Position numbers and translations under genes: made by a program
The notes under the pieces: model-generated
What the model saw: the letters and a program-made list of their open reading frames with translations, nothing else
Told to the model about the DNA's origin: nothing
Database searches by the model: none
Shown here: piece after piece, positions 15,040 to 20,004 of the stretch
Numbering within the stretch: position 1 is the first letter of the stretch
Layout: each line of letters opens with the position of its first letter
From: Oscillospiraceae bacterium
GTDB lineage: Bacteria > Bacillota_A > Clostridia > Oscillospirales > Oscillospiraceae
NCBI GenBank assembly: GCA_017516785.1
Contig: JAFXAV010000019.1
Coordinates: 1-20,004, forward strand
DNA length: 20,004 nucleotides
Direction of reading: 5' to 3'

Positions 15040-16683
15040 ATGAGTGCATCCAGCAAGAAAAAGCTCCGCGCTGCTGAGAACGCCGAAAAGCTGACTGAAA
15101 AGCAGCTGGCTGAGCAGAAGGAAGCAAAGAAACTGAAAATCATGACCGCAGCCTTTGTGATCGTGGTCGCCCTGGCCATTGTCATCGCTGCCTACACCGG
15201 CATCACCCGCGGCATCGCAAACAGCGGCATCCGTGAGCGCAACACCATCGCTATGACTGTCAACGGCCATGAAATCAACAACGTCGAAATGAACTACTTC
15301 TTCATCGACGCCGTCAACCAGTTTTTCAGCCAGTACGGCTCTTACGCAACCATGTTCGGCCTGGACACCACCAAGCCCCTGGACGAGCAGTATATTGATG
15401 AAGAAAAGACTACCACCTGGTCTGACGATTTCATGAACACTGCCGCTGAAAACGCCAAGACCACCTATGCCCTGATCGACGCTGCCAAGGATGCAGGCCA
15501 CACCCTGACCGCAGAAGAGCAGAATCAGGTCAACAACGCCATGTCCTACATGATGGTCGGCGCCATGCAGTACGGCTATGCCGACACCGAGTCCTACATC
15601 AAGGCCATGTACGGCCCCGGCGCTACCGAAGAGACTCTGGAAGCTTACTTCAATATGACCGCTCTGGCTGACTCTTACTACGCAGCCTACGCCGAAGCTC
15701 TGGAGTACACCGATGCTGAGCTGCGCGCTGCAGAAGCCGAGAACTTCAGCAAGTACTCCGCCTACTCCTACAATTACTACTACCTGTCCACCTCCAAGTT
15801 CCAGGAGGGCGGCACCACTGCCGAGGACGGCACTGTCACCTACTCCGCTGAAGAGAAGGCCGCTGCCGCAGCCGCTGCCGAGGAAGTCGCCAAGGAACTG
15901 GCTTCCGGCGAGTACGCAAGCATTGATGAGTTCGATGCAGCTATCGCTGCACTGAGCGTCAATGCCGATGTTGAAAATGCTTCCAGCTCTTCTTATGTGG
16001 ACAACATCTACTCCGGTGTCAGCTCTTTGTATGCCGACTGGGTGACTGATGATACCCGCGTGGAAGGCGACACTCACTATGTGGCAAGCACCTCCACTTC
16101 CACCAATGATGACGGCACCGAGACCACCAATGTCAACGGCTACTACATTGTCTACTACGTCGGCTCCAACGACAACACCTTCGCACTGGCCAATGTCCGT
16201 CACATCCTGGTTGCCTTCGAAGGCGGTACCTACAACTCCACCACCGGTATGAATGACTACACCGATGAGGAAAAGGCAGCTGCTCTGGAAGAGGCTAAGG
16301 CTCTGCTGGCTGAGTGGGAAGCAGGCGAAGCTACCGAAGACTCCTTCGCTGCTCTGGCAAACGAGAAGTCTGACGACGGCGACGGCACCACCGGCGGCCT
16401 GTACACCGATGTCTACCCTGGCCAGATGGTCACCAACTTCAATGACTGGTGCTTCGCAGAAGAGCGCGAAGTCGGCGACTACGAGATTGTTGAAACCGAG
16501 TACGGCTACCACATCATCTTCTACTCCGGCGACAGCGAGACCACTTACCGCGACCATCTGATCAAGAACGATCTGATCAGCGCCGACCTGGAAGAGTGGT
16601 ACACCGCCCTGATTGAAGCAACCACCGCCGAAGTCAAGGACACCAGCTATGTCACCACCGACCTGATTCTGAACGCACAGTAA
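15040..16683 (+). CDS. Membrane-anchored parvulin-type peptidyl-prolyl isomerase (SurA/PrsA-like foldase)
   Basis: Assists folding of exported proteins outside the membrane. It has 547 residues: charged cytoplasmic N-terminus (1-33, Lys/Glu-rich), signal-anchor helix (34-52), a SurA/trigger-factor-like helical region beginning AMTVNGHEINNVEMNYFF (71-88), then a parvulin domain (385-495) opening with VRHILVAF (386-393), through a GGLY turn (452-455) to YGYHIIFY (488-495). An earlier segment (243-374: YSYNYYYLS...EEVAKELASGEYASIDEF...YYIVYYVG) looks like a degenerate first parvulin copy. No lipobox is seen, so unlike Bacillus PrsA it is anchored by the helix. Ala/Asp/Thr-rich composition and C-ending codons suggest high expression. 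AGAGGA is 11 nt from the ATG, a longish spacing. Its terminator overlaps the next gene's ribosome binding site. Confidence 0.88.
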   Translation: MSASSKKKLRAAENAEKLTEKQLAEQKEAKKLKIMTAAFVIVVALAIVIAAYTGITRGIANSGIRERNTIAMTVNGHEINNVEMNYFFIDAVNQFFSQYGSYATMFGLDTTKPLDEQYIDEEKTTTWSDDFMNTAAENAKTTYALIDAAKDAGHTLTAEEQNQVNNAMSYMMVGAMQYGYADTESYIKAMYGPGATEETLEAYFNMTALADSYYAAYAEALEYTDAELRAAEAENFSKYSAYSYNYYYLSTSKFQEGGTTAEDGTVTYSAEEKAAAAAAAEEVAKELASGEYASIDEFDAAIAALSVNADVENASSSSYVDNIYSGVSSLYADWVTDDTRVEGDTHYVASTSTSTNDDGTETTNVNGYYIVYYVGSNDNTFALANVRHILVAFEGGTYNSTTGMNDYTDEEKAAALEEAKALLAEWEAGEATEDSFAALANEKSDDGDGTTGGLYTDVYPGQMVTNFNDWCFAEEREVGDYEIVETEYGYHIIFYSGDSETTYRDHLIKNDLISADLEEWYTALIEATTAEVKDTSYVTTDLILNAQ

Positions 16684-16699
16684 TCAAATGAATAAAACA

Positions 16700-16737
16700 G
16701 CCTCCTGTGGAGAAAATTTCCATAGGAGGCGTTTTTT
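16700..16737 (+). terminator. Foldase terminator containing the next gene's ribosome binding site
   Basis: A 12-bp stem (16700-16711 with 16719-16730, including one GU pair) has a 7-nt loop, then GTTTTTT. The 3' arm carries AGGAGG (16724-16729), which is also the ribosome binding site of the gene starting at 16740. Confidence 0.88.
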
Positions 16738-16739
16738 AT

Positions 16740-17099
16740 ATGAAAAAGAAACCAATTTGGGGTGCGGCACTGGCAGGTCTCGGCGCAGGAGTCGTAAACG
16801 GCCTGTTCGGTGCCGGAGGCGGCATGGTGCTGGTTCCTCTGCTATCCCTGTTGACAAATTTGGAAGAGGATGAGATCTTTGGATCGTCCCTTGCCATTAT
16901 TCTTCCCATCTGCATCGTATCCCTGACAGCCACCACCATCACTGGAACCGTTGCCTGGGCAAATTCCCTCCCCTGGCTTTTCGGAAGCGCAGCAGGAGGA
17001 ATCCTGGCGGGCATTTTCGGCAAAAAGATCCCCACGGTGTGGCTTCACCGCGGGCTGGGTATTTTAATTGTATGGGGAGGGATCCGCTATCTATGGTAG
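16740..17099 (+). CDS. TSUP (TauE/SafE) family permease, half-size protein A
   Basis: It has 119 residues, four probable membrane helices. The signature GLGAGVVNGLFGAGGGMVLVP (14-34 region, glycine-rich then V-P) is the repeat motif of the TSUP family, which exports or imports sulfite, sulfonates or other organic anions. A full TSUP protein has two such repeats in about 250 residues; this is one. ATG 16740 is chosen, with AGGAGG 10 nt upstream; a GTG at 16707 in the same frame has no site and lies within the terminator stem. Its stop overlaps the next gene's start by 7 nt (17093-17099), so the two halves are translationally coupled and probably form one transporter. Confidence 0.85.
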   Translation: MKKKPIWGAALAGLGAGVVNGLFGAGGGMVLVPLLSLLTNLEEDEIFGSSLAIILPICIVSLTATTITGTVAWANSLPWLFGSAAGGILAGIFGKKIPTVWLHRGLGILIVWGGIRYLW

Positions 17100-17458
17100 A
17101 GTCCATTCCTGTGATGCTGCTGGTCGGCACAGCCCTGGGATTTCTCACCGGCCTTGGCATCGGCGGGGGAAGCCTTCTGATTCTCTGGCTGACCATGGTG
17201 CTGAACACCGACCCATTCACCGCCCGTAGCATTAATCTGCTTTTCTTTATCCCCTCAGCGGTCATCGCCTGCATTTTCCGGATGAAGCAGGGAAAGCTGA
17301 ACCTTCACCCCATCCTCCCTGCCATCATCGCAGGCTGTATCGCAGCCGGGATCTTTTCCTGGATCTCCACAATTCTGGATGTGGAAATCCTCAAAAAAGG
17401 CTTTGGGATCGTTCTGCTGGCAGCAGGACTGAGAGAACTGTTCTATAAAAAAAAGTAG
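17093..17458 (+). CDS. TSUP (TauE/SafE) family permease, half-size protein B
   Basis: It has 121 residues, about four membrane helices. GFLTGLGIGGGSLLI (about 16-30) is the second-repeat TSUP signature. Following conserved features are a charged loop RMKQGKLNLHP and a final helix GIVLLAAGLRELF. The ATG overlaps the stop of half A (ATGGTAG) with GGGGAGGG 11 nt upstream. A frameshift splitting one gene is possible, but each half has its own ribosome binding site and complete helix set, so two natural half-genes are likelier. Substrate is unknown. Confidence 0.85.
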   Translation: MVESIPVMLLVGTALGFLTGLGIGGGSLLILWLTMVLNTDPFTARSINLLFFIPSAVIACIFRMKQGKLNLHPILPAIIAGCIAAGIFSWISTILDVEILKKGFGIVLLAAGLRELFYKKK

Positions 17459-17490
17459 CCATGGAATCAGCAGATTCCATGGCATTTTTT
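17458..17490. terminator. Terminator between the TSUP genes and ruvX
   Basis: An 11-bp perfect stem (17458-17468 with 17473-17483, GCCATGGAATC) has an AGCA loop; six T follow on the plus strand. An A run just upstream (17446-17454) gives a U-tract in the minus direction, so it can also serve ruvX. Confidence 0.92.
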
Positions 17491-17498
17491 CACGATCA

Positions 17499-17915
17499 TT
17501 ACCGCTTTCTGAAGCTCAGATAGCCCTCCAGGATCAGGGATGCTGCCACAGCATCAACGGTATTCTTCCGCTTCTTGCCGTGGTAGTTGTGTTCGGAAAG
17601 GATATTGTGAGCCTCCACAGTGGTGCGGCGCTCATCCCACATGGTAACCGGCAGGCCGGTGGCTTCTTTCAGCTTGTCGGCAAACTCCCGGCACAGCTCC
17701 GCTCTGGTGCCCTCGGTGCCGTCCATATTCCTGGGCAGTCCAACAACGATCTCCCCTACCATATTATCCTTCGCCAGTCTGACGATATCGGCAATGGCTT
17801 TTTCCGTATTCCGGCTGGGCACCACGCATGTGGAACCCACGATGCTGCACAGCAGATCGGAGATGGCAACGCCGGTTCTGGCATCGCCGTAATCAATGCT
17901 CATAATCTTCTTCAT
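17499..17915 (-). CDS. ruvX: RuvX/YqgF family Holliday-junction resolvase-like nuclease
   Basis: An RNase H-fold nuclease implicated in rRNA maturation and junction resolution. It has 138 residues, the family norm. MSIDYGDARTGVAISD (4-19) carries the first catalytic Asp, IVVGLPRNMDGTEG (about 57-70) the conserved GLP-N-G block, MWDERRTTVEA (about 92-102) the catalytic D-E-R-x-T-T motif, and NTVDAVAASLILEGYL the last catalytic Asp. ATG 17915 is chosen, with GGCGG 9 nt upstream; the longer frame to 17948 would start at the transcription start region. In Bacillus ruvX lies with yrzB (DUF1292); here the pair is separated. Confidence 0.93.
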   Translation of the reverse strand: MKKIMSIDYGDARTGVAISDLLCSIVGSTCVVPSRNTEKAIADIVRLAKDNMVGEIVVGLPRNMDGTEGTRAELCREFADKLKEATGLPVTMWDERRTTVEAHNILSEHNYHGKKRKNTVDAVAASLILEGYLSFRKR

Positions 17916-17943
17916 TTGCGCTTTCCGCCTTTCTTTTGTTTTC

Positions 17944-17949
17944 ACCATT
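17944..17949 (-). promoter_or_regulatory. Possible ruvX -10 box
   Basis: The minus strand reads TACAAT about 30 nt before ATG 17915. The -35 region (TTTATT at 17 nt) is weak. Confidence 0.4.
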
Positions 17950-18054
17950 GTACACCAAAACCTGTTGAAAATAAAGAGGATTCCCCTCTTCCGAACAAAT
18001 TTTCATACCCTGCAAAAAAGTTATGAGTTTGTAAAATTTTTTAGAAAAAAGTTA

Positions 18055-18083
18055 TTGACAACAGAACACCCCCATGATAGAAT
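18055..18083 (+). promoter_or_regulatory. Strong sigma-A promoter of rpmG-secE-nusG
   Basis: A perfect TTGACA (18055-18060), a 17-nt spacer and TAGAAT (18078-18083), in an AT-rich stretch with A/T tracts just upstream that resemble an UP element. Confidence 0.92.
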
Positions 18084-18088
18084 GATTT

Positions 18089-18220
18089 CACCTGTGAAAA
18101 AAAGGGTTTATTTTTATGCCCATTTTTTCAGCCCCGGTAGCGGCGATGTAGTTGGCCGCTGACTAAATTTTTTACTGGACGGGGTGATACAGGGAGGCAA
18201 TTTTTTAAGGAGGTGCCGTT
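18089..18220 (+). promoter_or_regulatory. Leader of the rpmG operon with attenuator-like elements
   Basis: A leader of about 130 nt. It contains a possible 22-codon leader ORF from GTG 18094 to TGA 18162, a stem AGCGGC/GCCGCT (18139-18144 with 18155-18160) whose end overlaps that stop, then ATTTTTT, and outer arms CCCCG (18132-18136) and CGGGG (18180-18184) that could pair instead. This is suggestive only; no known leader family is recognised. Confidence 0.35.
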
Positions 18221-18370
18221 ATGCGCGTTAAAGTCACTTTGAGATGCTCTGAGTGCAAGCAGAGAAACTACAACACCATGAAGAACAAGAAGAATGACCC
18301 CGACCGTCTCGAAATGAAGAAGTACTGCAGATTCTGCAGAAAGCACACTACTCACAACGAGACCAAGTAA
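18221..18370 (+). CDS. rpmG: 50S ribosomal protein L33 (zinc-binding form)
   Basis: It has 49 residues, [17 protein letters not shown] onward, the standard L33 length and pattern. Four cysteines in two pairs, Cys9-Cys12 and Cys36-Cys39, mark the zinc-binding (C+) form. AAGGAGG lies 7 nt before the ATG. It is the first gene after the promoter at 18055-18083 and 15 nt before secE, the usual Firmicute order. It is short enough to be missed by length-based gene finding. Confidence 0.95.
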   Translation: MRVKVTLRCSECKQRNYNTMKNKKNDPDRLEMKKYCRFCRKHTTHNETK

Positions 18371-18385
18371 GGAGGCCCCACTAAA

Positions 18386-18616
18386 ATGGCTGAAGTCAAA
18401 AAGGAAAACTGGTTCAAGAGAACCTGGGGCAAGACCTGCAAGTACTTCCGTGAGCTCCGCAGTGAGCTGAAGAAGGTTGTATGGCCCACTCCTCAGCAGG
18501 TTCTGAAGAACACCCTGATCGTCGTTGCCTGCGTCGTCTGCGTCGGCATCTTCATCTGGCTGTTCGACTTCGTGGCTCAGATCGGCATCAATGCCCTGAT
18601 CGGCCTGTTCAACTAA
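18386..18616 (+). CDS. secE: Preprotein translocase subunit SecE
   Basis: It has 76 residues, the single-helix Gram-positive form. A basic amphipathic N-terminal part contains the family stretch ELRSELKKVVWPTPQQV (23-39), then one membrane helix (about 43-65). It clamps the two halves of SecY in the inner-membrane translocon. TAAGGAGG precedes the ATG; nusG follows after 11 nt. Confidence 0.96.
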   Translation: MAEVKKENWFKRTWGKTCKYFRELRSELKKVVWPTPQQVLKNTLIVVACVVCVGIFIWLFDFVAQIGINALIGLFN

Positions 18617-18627
18617 GGTAAAGAGCT

Positions 18628-19158
18628 ATGGCAGAAACTGCAAGATGGTATGTAGTGCATACCTACTCCGGTTACGAAAACACCGTCAAGGCCACCATCG
18701 AGAAGACCGTTGAGTCCCGTCAGCTGCAGGATCAGATCCTGGCCATCTCCATTCCTCTGGAGACCGTCACCGAGATCTCTGAGACCGGTGTAAGCAAGAC
18801 CTACGACCGCAAGGTTTTCCCCGGTTATGTGCTGGTGAAAATGATTTACAGCGATGACACATGGCATGTCATCAAGAATATCCGCGGAGTGACCGGCTTC
18901 GTGGGTACTTCCAGCAACGATCCCATCCCCCTGACCGAAGATGAAGTCTACGCAATGGGTGTTGAGAAGAAGGAAATCATCATCAACTACGCAGTTGGCG
19001 ATATCGTCCGGATCCTCGACGGCCCCCTGTCCACCTTCACCGGCACGGTTGAGAACATTGAGATCGACAAGAACACGGTCAGCGTGGTTGTTTCCATGTT
19101 CGGCCGCGAGACCCCCGTCGAGTTCGAGCTCGATCAGGTTGAGGTCATCTCCCAGTAA
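18628..19158 (+). CDS. nusG: Transcription termination/antitermination factor NusG
   Basis: It has 176 residues. NGN domain (about 5-110): [17 protein letters not shown] (5-21) is the family opening and [12 protein letters not shown] (61-72) the conserved RNA polymerase-binding strand; VTGFVG follows. KOW domain (about 120-175): [20 protein letters not shown]. It binds RNA polymerase and modulates pausing and termination. The ribosome binding site (AAAGAG, close to the ATG) is weaker than its neighbours', suggesting coupling to secE translation. Confidence 0.96.
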   Translation: MAETARWYVVHTYSGYENTVKATIEKTVESRQLQDQILAISIPLETVTEISETGVSKTYDRKVFPGYVLVKMIYSDDTWHVIKNIRGVTGFVGTSSNDPIPLTEDEVYAMGVEKKEIIINYAVGDIVRILDGPLSTFTGTVENIEIDKNTVSVVVSMFGRETPVEFELDQVEVISQ

Positions 19159-19166
19159 ACGCATCG

Positions 19167-19245
19167 GATAGAGATTCGCTCTATCGGAACGTGGGAGGGG
19201 TTAGAAACCCCGCAAAACATGCGCAAAACTGGCGCATATCACCAC
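19167..19245 (+). promoter_or_regulatory. Probable L1-binding leader element before rplK
   Basis: A 7-bp hairpin (19167-19173 with 19179-19185, 5-nt loop), then GTGGGAGG at 19191-19198 with GGGGTT/AACCCC pairing, a second hairpin (ATGCGC/GCGCAT, 19219-19237), and closing ATCACCAC (19238-19245) that pairs GTGG with CCAC. The same frame recurs before rplA. L1 autoregulation of this operon is known in bacteria; the assignment here is inference from the repeated pattern. Confidence 0.5.
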
Positions 19246-19268
19246 ATTTTATTTTGGAGGTGCTTATA

Positions 19269-19694
19269 ATGGCACAGAAAGTCACTGGTATTATCAAACT
19301 GCAGATCAACGCCGCTAAGGCTACCGCTAGCCCCCCTGTTGGTCCCGCTCTGGGTCAGCACGGCGTTAACATCGCTGCTTTCATCAAGGAATTCAACGCA
19401 CGCACCAAGGACATGGAAGGCTACAAGATTCCCGTAGTCATCACTGTCTATGCAGACCGCAGCTTCACCTTCATCACCAAGACTCCTCCGACCCCCCTGC
19501 TGATCATGAAGGCAATCGGTCTGGAGAGCGGTTCCGGTGTTCCCAACAAGACCAAGGTTGGCACCATCACCAAGGCACAGGTCGCTGAAATTGCTAAGAC
19601 CAAGATGCCCGACCTGAACTGCCCCACTCTGGAGGCTGCTGAGTCCCAGGTCGCCGGTACCTGCCGCTCCATGGGCGTCACTGTTGTTGACTAA
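19269..19694 (+). CDS. rplK: 50S ribosomal protein L11
   Basis: It has 141 residues, exactly the standard length. The N-terminal domain ([35 protein letters not shown]) carries the PPVGPALGQ proline pair, and the C-terminal RNA-binding domain has [12 protein letters not shown] and the GTIT...AGTCRSMGV segment. It supports the GTPase-associated centre of 23S rRNA where elongation factors act. TTGGAGG lies 9 nt before the ATG. It lies 110 nt after nusG, with the leader element between. Confidence 0.97.
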   Translation: MAQKVTGIIKLQINAAKATASPPVGPALGQHGVNIAAFIKEFNARTKDMEGYKIPVVITVYADRSFTFITKTPPTPLLIMKAIGLESGSGVPNKTKVGTITKAQVAEIAKTKMPDLNCPTLEAAESQVAGTCRSMGVTVVD

Positions 19695-19706
19695 TTGATT
19701 TGTTTC

Positions 19707-19752
19707 TCCGGGAACTGCCCGGAAATGTGGGAGGATTATTCCGCATCACCAC
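19707..19752 (+). promoter_or_regulatory. Probable L1-binding leader element before rplA
   Basis: A hairpin TCCGGG/CCCGGA (19707-19712 with 19718-19723, 5-nt loop), then GTGGGAGG (19727-19734), ATTATT, and CCGCATCACCAC (19741-19752). The ends GTGG and CCAC pair. It has the same arrangement as the element before rplK without the inserted hairpin. Confidence 0.5.
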
Positions 19753-19773
19753 TATATTAGGAGGATAACTAAA

Positions 19774-20004
19774 TTGTTTAGAGGTAAAAAGTATCAGGAG
19801 AGCGCCAAGCTGGTTGACCGCTCCGTTCAGTATGATCCCGCAGAAGCCCTGGACCTGGTTGTGAAGGGCGCTTCCGCTAAGTTCGACGAGACCGTCGAGC
19901 TGCACATCAAGTTGGGCGTTGACTCCCGTCACGCTGACCAGCAGGTCCGTGGCGCAGTTGTTCTGCCCAACGGTACCGGTAAGACCCGCCGCGTTCTGGT
20001 CTTC
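19774..20004 (+). CDS. rplA: 50S ribosomal protein L1, N-terminal part (runs off the window)
   Basis: The first 77 codons are present. After a TTG start the product reads [16 protein letters not shown], then [58 protein letters not shown] in short, with the family blocks [15 protein letters not shown] and [14 protein letters not shown] that form the RNA-binding domain I. L1 forms the mobile stalk near the ribosomal E site and often represses its own operon. TTG 19774 is the only credible start: AGGAGG lies 9 nt upstream and no ATG is in frame. The frame is open to the window edge. Confidence 0.95.
   Translation, partial: MFRGKKYQESAKLVDRSVQYDPAEALDLVVKGASAKFDETVELHIKLGVDSRHADQQVRGAVVLPNGTGKTRRVLVF

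Noticed and set aside
15034..16557. Minus-strand open frame of 507 codons opposite the foldase gene
   Set aside because: Low-complexity Gly/Val/Ala composition typical of an antisense shadow, with no start signal.
18131..18185. tRNA-like fold (GCCCCG...CGGGGTG) in the rpmG leader
   Set aside because: No T-loop GTTCGA, no anticodon arm of the right size, too short.
1..20004. Mobile elements, CRISPR arrays, prophage or defence genes
   Set aside because: No transposase, integrase, direct-repeat array, attachment site or defence domain was found; all genes are housekeeping or envelope types.

Overview
The window looks like a chromosomal segment of a Gram-positive anaerobe of the class Clostridia, most likely in the Oscillospiraceae/Ruminococcaceae. 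The basis is protein style and gene content: a bifunctional class A PBP, an LCP protein, an ECF transporter core with two ATPases, an N-terminal zinc-finger Clp ATPase, a DUF1292 protein, RuvX, and the rpmG-secE-nusG-rplK-rplA order. Ribosome binding sites are strong AGGAGG types, and starts at TTG or GTG are frequent. The genus cannot be fixed by reading alone. No insertion sequence, prophage, CRISPR array or tRNA is visible; this is core chromosome.

Layout. (1) 1-154: tail of a nucleobase permease, closed by a bidirectional terminator. (2) 197-2622: a minus-strand LCP protein, a plus-strand Thr-rich lipoprotein, and a minus-strand protein with the type 2 PyrF fold that has lost the OMP decarboxylase catalytic motif. 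(3) 2748-4127: a 61-aa membrane-anchored protein facing a divergent PRPP synthetase. (4) 4483-6783: a ClpE-like unfoldase whose promoter lies between the arms of a 13-bp perfect inverted repeat. (5) 6871-13835: one long minus-strand transcription unit, class A PBP, rRNA-type methyltransferase, ecfA1, ecfA2, ecfT, truA. The PBP carries an unexpected four-cysteine knuckle between its two enzyme domains. (6) 14018-14622: an easily missed 74-codon gene whose ribosome binding site leads to an ATC codon, and a DUF1292 gene. (7) 14634-14864: a structured non-coding RNA of about 200 nt with a closed terminal stem and its own terminator, best read as 6S RNA. (8) 15040-17458: a membrane-anchored parvulin-type foldase, then two half-size TSUP permease genes; the foldase terminator hairpin contains the ribosome binding site of the first permease gene. 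(9) 17499-17915: ruvX on the minus strand. (10) 18055-20004: a sigma-A promoter, a leader with attenuator-like features, rpmG-secE-nusG, then rplK and the start of rplA. Near-identical structured elements precede rplK and rplA and are probably L1 binding sites.

Together the genes cover envelope building and export folding (LCP, PBP, foldase), protein quality control (ClpE), vitamin or micronutrient uptake (ECF module lacking an S component here), nucleotide supply (PRPP synthetase, permease tail), and the transcription/translation core. The points most worth a second look are the dead PyrF homologue, the ATC-start gene, the cysteine knuckle in the PBP, the operator-like repeats over the clpE and foldase promoters, and the paired L1-type leader elements.
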